From Nocardioides zeae (GTDB lineage Bacteria; Actinomycetota; Actinomycetes; Propionibacteriales; Nocardioidaceae): a stretch of DNA of 50,014 nt. Every line of letters begins with the position of its first letter. The first letter of the stretch is position 1. Positions 25,599 to 32,534 of the stretch are shown in pieces. A model generated the notes under the pieces. That model was not told the DNA's origin. It saw only the letters and a list, made by a program, of their open reading frames with translations, and did not search any database. The DNA is taken from contig NZ_JAAGXA010000021.1 in the NCBI RefSeq assembly GCF_010686755.1, positions 1 through 50,014 of the forward strand. Reading direction: 5' to 3'. The translations under genes were made by a program, and so were the position numbers.

Positions 25599-27328
25599 GC
25601 CGCCTCCTCCGCGCTCAGCTGGGACGCGACGATCTCGGCGTACGTCGCGCAGGAGTCCACGAGGTCGTCGTGGCGCCCGGCGCCGACCAGGCGACCGTCC
25701 TCGAGCACGAGGATGAGGTCGGCGTCGCGGATGGTGGTGATGCGCTGCGCGACGACCAGCACGCAGGCCTCCGTCGTCCACGGGCGCAGCGCGGCGCGCA
25801 GGCGGGCGTCGGTGGCGAGGTCGAGCGCCGAGAAGGAGTCGTCGAAGAGGTAGATCTCGGGCCGACGCACCAACGCCCGGGCGATGGAGAGCCGCTGGCG
25901 CTGACCGCCGGAGAAGTTGGTGCCCCCCTGGGCGACCGACGCGTCCAGGCCGTCGGGCAGCGCGGCGACGAAGTCCCGCGCCTGGGCGACCTCGAGCGCC
26001 GCCCACAGCTCCTCGTCGGTGGCGTCGGGCTTGCCGTGGCGCAGGTTGCTCGCGATGGTGCCGCTGAACAGGAACGCCCGCTGCGGCACCAGGCCGATGC
26101 GCTCCCACAGGGCCGCCGGGTCGAGCCGACGGACGTCGACGCCGTCGATGCGCACGGCCCCCTCCGTGACGTCCATGAGCCGGGCGACGAGGTCGACGAG
26201 CGTCGTCTTGCCCGATCCGGTGGAGCCGATGACGGCGACCGTCTGCCCCGGACCGGCCCGGAAGGAGACGTCGGACAGCACCGGGCTCTGGGCGCCCGGG
26301 TGGGTGAAGCCCACCCCGTCCAGCTCGAGCTCGGCGTGACCGGTGACGACGCGCACCGGGTCCTCCGGCGGCAGCACGCTCGTGGAGGTGTCGAGCACCT
26401 CGGCGATCCGGTCCGCGCAGACCGCGGCGCGCGGGATCTGCATGAGCATGAAGGTGCCCATCATCACCGACATGACGATCTGCATGAGGTAGGCGATGAA
26501 GGCGGTCAGCTGACCGACGCCGAGGTCGCCGGAGTCGACGCGGTGGCCGCCGAACCAGATGACGCCGACCGAGGCCACGTTGACGATGAGCATGACGACG
26601 GGGAACAGCGTCGCGAGCCAGCGACCGGCGCGGATGGACACCTGGGTCAGCTGCTCGTTGGCGTCGGCGAACCGGTCGGTCTCCTCGGGCTCGCGCACGA
26701 AGGCCCGCACGACCCGGATGCCGGTGATCTGCTCGCGCAGCACCCGGTTCACGCCGTCGATCCGGCCCTGCTGCGCGCGGAAGCTCGGCACCATCCCCCG
26801 CACCACGATGCCCACGGCGACGAACAGGGTCGGCACCACCACGGCGAAGATCCAGGACAGGCCCAGGTCGGTGTGCATCGCCATCGCGATGCCGCCGACC
26901 ATCATGATCGGCACCGAGATCGCGATGCTGCAGGTCATCAGGGTCAGCATCTGCACCTGCTGCACGTCGTTCGTGACGCGGGTGATGAGCGACGGAGCCC
27001 CGAACTGGCCGACCTCGCGGCCGGAGAACCCGGTGATGCGACCGAAGAGCGCGCTCCGCAGGTCACGGCCCACGCTCATGGCGACCCGGGCGGAGAACCA
27101 CACCGCCGCGACCTGGCAGGTGATCTGACCGAGGCAGACGACGAGCATGACGACGCCGATGCGCAGCACGTGGCCCGTGTCGCCCTTCACGACACCGTCG
27201 TCGATGATCGTGGCATTGAGGTTGGGCAGGTAGAGCATCGCGCCCGTGGAGCCGAGCTGCAGCAGCGCGATGGCGAGCAGCCGGGTCCCGTACGGACGCA
27301 GGTGCTCGCGGAGCAGGCGGAAGAGCAT
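25595..27328 (-). CDS. Heterodimeric ABC exporter, subunit with a degenerate ATPase site
   Basis: A 577-residue half-transporter with the membrane domain about residues 10-300 and the ATPase domain about 335-577. Walker A is GSTGSGKT (368-375) and the signature is FSGGQ (472-476). In Walker B (LFDD) Asp497 replaces the catalytic Glu, and Gln528 (VVAQRITT) replaces the switch His. These defects, combined with the LSAGE signature of the partner, fall in one composite site. The other site (partner Walker motifs plus this FSGGQ) remains canonical. This is the known asymmetric architecture of TM287/288- and LmrCD-like exporters. It starts 3 bp after the TetR stop. Confidence 0.93.
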   Translation of the reverse strand: MLFRLLREHLRPYGTRLLAIALLQLGSTGAMLYLPNLNATIIDDGVVKGDTGHVLRIGVVMLVVCLGQITCQVAAVWFSARVAMSVGRDLRSALFGRITGFSGREVGQFGAPSLITRVTNDVQQVQMLTLMTCSIAISVPIMMVGGIAMAMHTDLGLSWIFAVVVPTLFVAVGIVVRGMVPSFRAQQGRIDGVNRVLREQITGIRVVRAFVREPEETDRFADANEQLTQVSIRAGRWLATLFPVVMLIVNVASVGVIWFGGHRVDSGDLGVGQLTAFIAYLMQIVMSVMMGTFMLMQIPRAAVCADRIAEVLDTSTSVLPPEDPVRVVTGHAELELDGVGFTHPGAQSPVLSDVSFRAGPGQTVAVIGSTGSGKTTLVDLVARLMDVTEGAVRIDGVDVRRLDPAALWERIGLVPQRAFLFSGTIASNLRHGKPDATDEELWAALEVAQARDFVAALPDGLDASVAQGGTNFSGGQRQRLSIARALVRRPEIYLFDDSFSALDLATDARLRAALRPWTTEACVLVVAQRITTIRDADLILVLEDGRLVGAGRHDDLVDSCATYAEIVASQLSAEEAA

Positions 27329-27331
27329 GGG

Positions 27332-27919
27332 TCACGCGCTCCTGTCGGGGGTGGTCGCGGTGGGCGTGAGCGTGCCGTGGAGGACGACCGCGACGATCTC
27401 CTCCGCCGTCAGCGGCTCGTCGGCCGAGAGGTGCGGGTGGCTGCCGGAGAACGTGAGGAGGCGGAGCATCCGCGCCACCTCCCGCACCGGCACGCGGAAG
27501 GCGTCGGCGTCGGGCTCGACGAGCTCGACGACCGCCTGCAGGGAACGGCGGCGCACGGCGAGCGCGTCCTCGTCGTCCTGGCGGGATCGCCGTGGCGGGC
27601 CCTGGATGCCCAGCGCGGTCATCACGCCGAAGATCTCGCGGAAGCGGCCCTGCACGACGCGCGTCGCGGCGACGAGGCGCGGCTCCAGCGGCAGCGAGCG
27701 GTCGACCCGCGCGAGCTCGGCGAGGAAGTGCGCCGGGTCCAGGGCGGCGTCCAGCACGGCGTCGAGCAGGTCCTCCTTCGTCGGGAAGACCCGGAACACG
27801 GTGCCCTCGGCGACGCCGGCCGCCTCGGCGATCTGCCGGGTGGTGGCGGCCTGACCGCGCTCGAGGATCAGCGGCACCGCCGCCGCGAGGATCGTGCGGC
27901 GGCGCTCGTCGGGCGCCAT
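27332..27919 (-). CDS. TetR-family transcriptional repressor of the ABC exporter
   Basis: A 195-residue TetR protein. The N-terminal helix-turn-helix lies at about residues 27-46 (TTRQIAEAAGVAEGTVFRVF), followed by PTKEDLLDAVLD and a ligand-binding C-terminal domain without recognisable motif. The ATG at 27919 fits the usual distance to the DNA-binding helix. In-frame GTG codons at 27940 and 27970 also exist, but the latter lies inside the operator palindrome. The gene heads the operon TetR-ABC-ABC, and its own operator lies just upstream, so autoregulation together with the exporter is expected. Confidence 0.88.
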   Translation of the reverse strand: MAPDERRRTILAAAVPLILERGQAATTRQIAEAAGVAEGTVFRVFPTKEDLLDAVLDAALDPAHFLAELARVDRSLPLEPRLVAATRVVQGRFREIFGVMTALGIQGPPRRSRQDDEDALAVRRRSLQAVVELVEPDADAFRVPVREVARMLRLLTFSGSHPHLSADEPLTAEEIVAVVLHGTLTPTATTPDRSA

Positions 27920-27954
27920 CGGCGTCGCTCGGGGGCTCACGATCGGACAGCGTA

Positions 27955-27974
27955 CTGAGTGAGCACTCACTCAG
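27955..27974. promoter_or_regulatory. TetR operator palindrome
   Basis: CTGAGTGAG and CTCACTCAG are perfect 9-bp arms around a CA spacer, 36 bp upstream of the chosen TetR start. TGAGTGAG-type dyads are typical targets of TetR repressors. It is the only such dyad noticed at the operon head. Confidence 0.8.
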
Positions 27975-27987
27975 ACAACTGCGCAGG

Positions 27988-28326
27988 GCCCCGGGAGTGT
28001 GCAGCTGGGGCAGGCCTCCCGCCGACGGACCCACCCCAGCCGCACAGTTCGGCACCCCTCCGAGGGAGCGCCCGGCGCCGACTCGGCGCGACTGCGCGAG
28101 GCCCCGGGAGTGTGCAGCTGGGGCAGGCCTCCCGCCGCCGGACCCACCCCAGCCGCACAGTTCGGCCCCCCACCAGGGGACCGCCCGGCGCCGACCCGGC
28201 GCGGCTCGGCGGGGCCCCGGGAGTGTGCAGCTGGGGCAGGCCTCCCGCCGCCGGACCCACCCCAGCCGCACAGTTCAGCACCCCTCCCGGGGAGCGCCCG
28301 GCGCCGACCGAGCACGGCCGCGCCGT
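27988..28326. repeat. Three tandem 113-bp repeats, each carrying a 19-bp hairpin
   Basis: Units start at 27988, 28101 and 28214, each with GCCCCGGGAG. The first about 62 bases are nearly identical, while the rest varies but keeps a short C-run/G-run hairpin and CGGCGCCGA. Each unit contains a palindromic element (27998-28046, 28111-28159, 28224-28272) with arms beginning TGTGCAGCTGGGG and ending CCCCAGCCGCACA around an 11-nt loop. The region sits between the divergent TetR gene and the Tat-exported protein gene. Both strands have open frames through it, but these are by-products of the repeat and GC content. It is not a CRISPR array. Confidence 0.9.
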
Positions 28327-28361
28327 ACGGGAGGAGGAAAGTGCGCAGGCCCGGCGATACG

Positions 28362-28433
28362 GAGAAAGAAAACGCGGACCGAACGGGCCGCAGGATCGGT
28401 GTGTCGCGCCTCCGGGTCCGCGTTTTCTTTCTC
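28362..28433. repeat. Perfect 19-bp inverted repeat with AT-richer arms
   Basis: GAGAAAGAAAACGCGGACC at 28362-28380 is exactly complementary to 28415-28433, with a 34-nt loop. Part of the right arm (GGGTCCGCGTTTTC) is repeated directly at 28445-28458. The arms are notably A/T-rich for this genome. The right arm ends in a T-rich strand when read on plus, so it could terminate transcription or form a structured leader upstream of the Tat-exported protein. Confidence 0.88.
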
Positions 28434-28470
28434 GCCGTCCGAGCGGGTCCGCGTTTTCCTCCCCTGGGCC

Positions 28471-28550
28471 CGCCCGGGCACCCCCGGGCACCCCCGGGCA
28501 CCCCCGGGCACCCCCGGGCACGCCTTGGCACCCCCGGGCACCCCCGGGCC
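28471..28550. repeat. 10-bp tandem repeat, eight units
   Basis: The unit CCCCCGGGCA (each with a CCCGGG palindrome) runs for 80 bp with two variant units (the first and that at 28521-28530) and a final unit ending GGCC. It ends about 60 bp before the start of the Tat-exported protein gene, in its expected promoter or leader. Confidence 0.92.
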
Positions 28551-28611
28551 ACCCACGGGGAACCCGACCCGTTTGCCTCAGCACCGGGGCGGCCGGGCCG
28601 ATGATCTCGGC

Positions 28612-29055
28612 ATGACCGCTCTCCCCACGCGCCGTACCGTCCTGCGCACCGCCGCCTGGACCGTGCCTGCCGTCTCCGTCGTCGCCGCGGCGCCCGCCTT
28701 CGCCGCCTCCACGGGAGCGCCGACCTCGTTCGTCAGCACCGGGGGTGGCTTCGCCAAGTACGAACCGTTCGGCGGCTGGGTGCTCGAGGCGTTCTTCACG
28801 ATCCTGCCCACGCAGAGCTCGGTACCCGCCGTGCAGTTCTCTGCTGCGGGCGGTCCGGTCCTGTCCTTCGACAGCGGCACCCTCATGTCCGAGTGGGGCC
28901 AGGGCGCGTACCGCTTCGACGTGAGCGACGTGCCGGGGCAGTGGTCGCAGGGCCAGAGCGTGACCTTCACGTTCTTCCTGGCGGGTCTGCCGCCGGTCAC
29001 GAGGACGTTCACGGCCCTGGATCTCGCCCCGGACGACGGAGGCGGCGAGATCTGA
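28612..29055 (+). CDS. Tat-exported protein of unknown function
   Basis: A 147-residue protein with a clear twin-arginine signal: RRTVLRTAAW at residues 7-16, a hydrophobic run, and AFAAS near residue 30-33 as the cleavage region. The mature part of about 115 residues is rich in Phe, Gly, Ser and Thr, has no Cys and contains alternating hydrophobic strands (AVQFSAAGGPVLSF, SVTFTFFLAGLPPVTRTFTALD). This suggests an immunoglobulin-like or other beta-sandwich domain. I do not recognise the family. A Tat route implies folding in the cytoplasm before export. Its upstream region is the repeat block just described. It is convergent with topoisomerase IB, 16 bp away. Confidence 0.8.
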   Translation: MTALPTRRTVLRTAAWTVPAVSVVAAAPAFAASTGAPTSFVSTGGGFAKYEPFGGWVLEAFFTILPTQSSVPAVQFSAAGGPVLSFDSGTLMSEWGQGAYRFDVSDVPGQWSQGQSVTFTFFLAGLPPVTRTFTALDLAPDDGGGEI

Positions 29056-29071
29056 GCCGACGGGGCCAGGC

Positions 29072-30082
29072 CTACTCCAGCAACCGCAGCGTCGCCCGCT
29101 CCAGCGCCGCCTGCCGGGCGTCGACGTCGTCGGCGTGCTCCCGGTCGGCGCGCTGCAGGGCGGCCCTGATGGTGCGGCCGTTCTCGTAGGCCGCGACGAC
29201 GCGCGGATCGACGTAGGAGCTGCGGGCGAGGGTCGGGGTGTTCCCGAGGAAGGCAGCGACCTCCTTCATCGTGCCGCTGACCGCCCGCTTGCGCGACGCC
29301 GCCGTCTCCCCCGGCTCCTCGGTGCGGGCCAGGGCCACGGCGGCGAGGACCGTGGCGTGCCAGGTGCGGAAGTCCTTCGCCGTGGCCTCGATCCCGGTCG
29401 TCACCCGCACGTAGTCGTTGACCAGCGCGGGCAGCACGGAGCGCCACCGCCGCAGCTCCTTGTAGGCGAGCAGGCGCGGGTCCTCGGCGCGGCGACGGCG
29501 CATCATCGCGATGGCGGTCACGACGGCGGTGTCGTCGATGTGGATCTCGTGGTCGACGCCCGACTTGCCCGTGAACTTGAAGACGAGCGCCTCCCCGGCC
29601 CGCCGGACGTGCCGCCGCTCGAGCGTGGTGAGGCCGAAGCTGCCGTTCTCGTCGGCGTACACGTCGTTGCCGATGCGGAAGTAGCCGAGGTCGAGGAGCC
29701 GCACCGCGGTGGCCGCGGCCCGCGGCTCCGGCATCCCGTCGAGCCCGAGGTGGCCGACGACGACGGAGCGGGCGCGGGCCAGCGACGAACCGAACTCGAC
29801 CATGCGCGCGAACTTCTCCGCGTCGCGCTTCTCCCGCCAGGCGGGGTGGTAGAGGTACTGCCGTCGCCCGGCGTCGTCCGTGCCGACCGCCTGCAGGTGA
29901 CCGTTGTCGTGCGGGGTGATCCACACGTCCTTCCAGGCCGGCGGGATCACGAGCGCCTCGACGCGCTCCCGGGCCCGGTCCTCGAGCCGCTCGCCGTGCT
30001 CGTCGCGGTAGGTGAACCCCCGCCCCGCGCGCACGCGCGTCCACCCCGGCTGGTCGGGCGAGGTTCGGCGGAGTCGCGGCAC
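29072..30082 (-). CDS. DNA topoisomerase IB (poxvirus/bacterial type)
   Basis: A 336-residue topoisomerase IB that relaxes supercoils through a 3'-phosphotyrosine intermediate. N-terminal DNA-binding domain: VEALVIPPAWKDVWITPHDNGHLQAVG. Catalytic residues visible are Arg136 (FRIGND), Lys173 (FTGKSGV), Arg239 (KDFRTWH), and the nucleophile Tyr290 in ARSSYVDPRVV. The start is GTG. Such enzymes are scattered among bacteria as accessory topoisomerases. Nothing in the neighbours suggests a special role. Confidence 0.93.
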   Translation of the reverse strand: MPRLRRTSPDQPGWTRVRAGRGFTYRDEHGERLEDRARERVEALVIPPAWKDVWITPHDNGHLQAVGTDDAGRRQYLYHPAWREKRDAEKFARMVEFGSSLARARSVVVGHLGLDGMPEPRAAATAVRLLDLGYFRIGNDVYADENGSFGLTTLERRHVRRAGEALVFKFTGKSGVDHEIHIDDTAVVTAIAMMRRRRAEDPRLLAYKELRRWRSVLPALVNDYVRVTTGIEATAKDFRTWHATVLAAVALARTEEPGETAASRKRAVSGTMKEVAAFLGNTPTLARSSYVDPRVVAAYENGRTIRAALQRADREHADDVDARQAALERATLRLLE

Positions 30083-30125
30083 CTCTCGACCCTAGCCAGC
30101 CCCCACCAGCCCCACCAGCACGTCC

Positions 30126-31142
30126 TCAGGAACGCCGCGAGCCCCGCACCAGGGTGATCGCCAGGACGACCAGCACCGCGCCACCGACACCGCCCACGAC
30201 CCACGGCAACCACGCGGGCCCGTCGCCGGCCGGGTCGATCGTCGGGTCCGCGTCCGCTCCGGGAGCGTCGGTCGCGTCGGCCTCCGGGAAGGCCGGCAGC
30301 ATCGCGTCACGTACCTCGGCGGGCAGCTCGACCCGCAGCACCGGGGTGCGCGGGCCCTCCGTCGTCAGCAGCACCGCCCCGGGGTCGTCCGCGTCGACGG
30401 CGATCCCCTCCCCCTGCGGCTGCTCCGGCAGGTCGAAGGTGCCGACCTCGGTGAGGCCCGGGTAGGTGTAGACGGCCGCCGCCCCGTAGTTGCGCACCAC
30501 CAGGTGCCGTCCGTCGGGGAAGAACGCCGCGTCCGTCGCCACCCCGAGGGCGGGTGCGAGCGGCTCGAGCACGTTCGCCTGCCCCGGCACGAGCTGCTCG
30601 GGCGCCGCGTAGAACGTGCCCCCGAGGACGCCCTTGCTGACGACGAGCAGCTGGTCGGTGCCGGGCACGACGAGCAGCGACTCCGCGTCGCGCGGACCGT
30701 CGGCGTACCGGAGCTCGAAGCGCGCGGGCTCGGCCGTGGCGTCCTCCCAGCCGACCGGCACGCGCAGCACCTCGACGCTGTCGCGCACCGCGCGGTTGTC
30801 GCCGATGTCGCCGACCCACACCTCGGAGGAGGCCTCCCCGTCGACGTACGCCGGGGCGACCGCCTCGACGTCGACCGGGTCGGGGGTCCACGAGGTGACA
30901 CCGACGGTGTCGCCCGTCGCGGGGTCGACGGCGAACACGCGCCCGCTGTCGCCCGAGTCGTTCACCGTCACGAACCGTCCGCCGACGACGGCGAGGCCGC
31001 TCGACTCGACGATGTCGGGGTCGGTGAAGCTCATGACCTCGGTGCCCTCCTCCGCGGTCGAGGCGGGCATCGCGGCGGCGCCGGCCGCGAACGGGAGGGC
31101 GACCGCGGCGGTCACCAGGGTGCGGACGAGCACCGGTCTCAC
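30126..31142 (-). CDS. Exported membrane-anchored protein, beta-propeller-like
   Basis: A 338-residue protein with a signal peptide (residues about 1-26), a large extracellular domain, an acidic linker (DATDAPGADADPTIDPAGDG) and a C-terminal membrane helix followed by RGSRRS. The extracellular part has repeated blade-like strands (GGRFVTVNDSGDSGRVFAVD, EVWVGDIGDNRAVRDSVEVLRV, GRHLVVRNYGAAAVYTY, GAVLLTTEG), suggesting a propeller. No enzyme motif was identified. There is no LPXTG sortase signal. The GTG start overlaps the methyltransferase stop (GTGA), so the two are coupled. Confidence 0.78.
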   Translation of the reverse strand: MRPVLVRTLVTAAVALPFAAGAAAMPASTAEEGTEVMSFTDPDIVESSGLAVVGGRFVTVNDSGDSGRVFAVDPATGDTVGVTSWTPDPVDVEAVAPAYVDGEASSEVWVGDIGDNRAVRDSVEVLRVPVGWEDATAEPARFELRYADGPRDAESLLVVPGTDQLLVVSKGVLGGTFYAAPEQLVPGQANVLEPLAPALGVATDAAFFPDGRHLVVRNYGAAAVYTYPGLTEVGTFDLPEQPQGEGIAVDADDPGAVLLTTEGPRTPVLRVELPAEVRDAMLPAFPEADATDAPGADADPTIDPAGDGPAWLPWVVGGVGGAVLVVLAITLVRGSRRS

Positions 31143-32392
31143 CGGTCCCCGGCCCCGCTCGCGGAGCGCCCCTCCAGCAGCTCGGCCAGGCGGGGGCGGA
31201 TGCCCCAGGTGGCGACGAGCTCGTCGTACTCCTTGCGCACCGAGCCGCCCTTCACCGGCGACCCCGTCCGCACGGCCCGCAGCAGGGTGTTGCGGGGCGT
31301 GTGCTGGCTCTCGACGAACTGCACGACCTCCACCCGGTAGCCGGACAGCCGCATCAGGGAGGCCCGCAACCCGTCGGTCAGCGTGTCCGCGAAGCGCTCG
31401 CGGAGGATGCCGTGGCGTGTCAGCACCTGGTACGGCGCCGGGGTCGGCGCCTTCCGCAGCTGGGCCGCGACGTCGTGGTGGCAGCAGGGCGCGGCGAGCA
31501 CGAGCGCCGCCTCCCAGTCGACGGCCCGAGCTAGCGCCTCGTCGGTCGCGGTGTCGCAGGCGTGGAGCGCCAGCACCACCTCGGGCCGCTCGGGCAGCAG
31601 CGCACCGAGGTCGGCGTCGGCGATCGAGCCGACCACGAACTCCAGCTCGTCGGCCACGCCCAGGCCGTCCGCGACCGCCGTGCTGTGCTCGCGGGACTGC
31701 TCCTTCACGTCGACGCCCACGAGGTGCACCGGCAGCCCGCGCACGTGGGAGAGGAAGCGGTGCGCGGCGAAGGTCAGGTAGGCGTTGCCGCAGCCCAGGT
31801 CGACGATCCGCAGCGGCTCCTCGGCCGTCGGCCGCCGCAGGTGCCCCTTCGCGATCGCGTCGACGACGGCCGTGTCGAGCAGGCGGCAGAACTCCTCGAC
31901 CTGCCGCAGCTTCGCCTGCCGGGTCGGCTTGACGCGGCCCTCCGCGTCGGAGATCCCGAGCGCCACGAGCACGGGGTCCCCGGGCTCCAGCAACCGGTCC
32001 TTGTCCCGGTCGTGCCCCCGCTCGGCCTCGACCGCCTCCGTGCGCTCGGTCGTGTGGCAGACCGCCTCGAGCCGCTTCGTGACCCGCACCTGGTGCTGCT
32101 GCGTCGTCGTGTCGACGTGCCAGTTCGCGAAGGGCTCGTCGAGCAGGGCGTCCACGGCCTCCCGCGCGTCGGCGGACCCGGCGGCGTGGTTGGTCGTGTG
32201 GGCCTGGGTCGCGTCGTACCGGGTCACCTGCAGGTGCCGCCCCGCCTTGAGGTCGACGTACCGCAGCTCGACCCGTCGCCACTGCGGCGCCGTGCCCTTC
32301 TGCCGGCCCGACCCGACGGCGCGCACCAGCGCGTCGGGGTCGAGCAGGTGCGCACGCATCCGGGTGAGGACACGGAGGAGGGGCTCGGTCAC
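31139..32392 (-). CDS. SAM-dependent methyltransferase, Methyltransf_32-like
   Basis: A 417-residue protein with a class I methyltransferase core in its second half. Motif I is VDLGCGNAYLTFAA at residues about 197-210, then VGVDVKEQSREHS, ALHACDTATDEAL and APCCHHDVAAQL. The HACDTATD and PCCHH combination recalls the GSTCD/METTL25-like group, whose bacterial members have no established substrate. The N-terminal 190 residues are not similar to anything I know. The start GTG at 32392 is uncertain. An in-frame ATG lies at 32359. It is coupled to the propeller-like protein downstream. Confidence 0.82.
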   Translation of the reverse strand: MTEPLLRVLTRMRAHLLDPDALVRAVGSGRQKGTAPQWRRVELRYVDLKAGRHLQVTRYDATQAHTTNHAAGSADAREAVDALLDEPFANWHVDTTTQQHQVRVTKRLEAVCHTTERTEAVEAERGHDRDKDRLLEPGDPVLVALGISDAEGRVKPTRQAKLRQVEEFCRLLDTAVVDAIAKGHLRRPTAEEPLRIVDLGCGNAYLTFAAHRFLSHVRGLPVHLVGVDVKEQSREHSTAVADGLGVADELEFVVGSIADADLGALLPERPEVVLALHACDTATDEALARAVDWEAALVLAAPCCHHDVAAQLRKAPTPAPYQVLTRHGILRERFADTLTDGLRASLMRLSGYRVEVVQFVESQHTPRNTLLRAVRTGSPVKGGSVRKEYDELVATWGIRPRLAELLEGRSASGAGDR

Positions 32393-32429
32393 GGCTCGGC
32401 TCTCGGGTCTGTTCTGGGGTGGGGACGGC

Positions 32430-32513
32430 TCAGATGATCGCCGCGACCACGACGACGACGATCAGGGCCACCAGGGCGAAGGGGATGATGAGGCGGCGGT
32501 GGCGGGGGTTCAC
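32430..32513 (-). CDS. 27-residue single-helix membrane peptide
   Basis: In the 142-bp gap between the methyltransferase and old yellow enzyme genes there is a GTG-started frame of 27 codons ending in TGA. It encodes a basic head (NPRHRR) and one long hydrophobic helix rich in Ile, Val, Ala and Leu that ends Ala-Ala-Ile-Ile. The composition is that of a small inner-membrane peptide with its positive end inside. Similar short NPRHRR-headed peptides occur in actinobacteria as I remember them, mostly unannotated. No Shine-Dalgarno sequence is present. A TAGAAT box 8 bases upstream suggests leaderless translation. Function unknown. Confidence 0.62.
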   Translation of the reverse strand: MNPRHRRLIIPFALVALIVVVVVAAII

Positions 32514-32521
32514 AGGGGCCG

Positions 32522-32527
32522 ATTCTA
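32522..32527 (-). promoter_or_regulatory. Putative -10 box of the 27-residue peptide gene
   Basis: TAGAAT on the minus strand (five of six bases of TATAAT) ends 8 bases before the GTG, so the transcript would start at or next to the start codon. The -35 region falls in the 3' end of the old yellow enzyme gene and shows no clear TTGACA. Confidence 0.45.
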
Positions 32528-32534
32528 GGGCCCG

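Noticed and set aside
27938..27970. GTG codons at 27970 or 27940 as the TetR start
   Set aside because: The first lies inside the operator dyad. The second would add a tail not expected before the DNA-binding helices. The ATG at 27919 fits TetR length best, though 27940 cannot be fully excluded.
27988..28326. CRISPR array
   Set aside because: The 113-bp period, partly conserved second halves, only three units and no cas genes are all against it.
28471..28550. 10-bp repeats as coding sequence
   Set aside because: A 10-bp unit shifts frame every copy and no start with a ribosome-binding site leads into it. The next real start is at 28612.
27967..28604. Several 200-residue frames on both strands through the 28-kb repeats
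   Set aside because: They arise because the repeats contain no stops in several frames. Products are repeats of the same Cys/Trp/Pro-rich phrase, have no ribosome-binding sites and exist on both strands at once.
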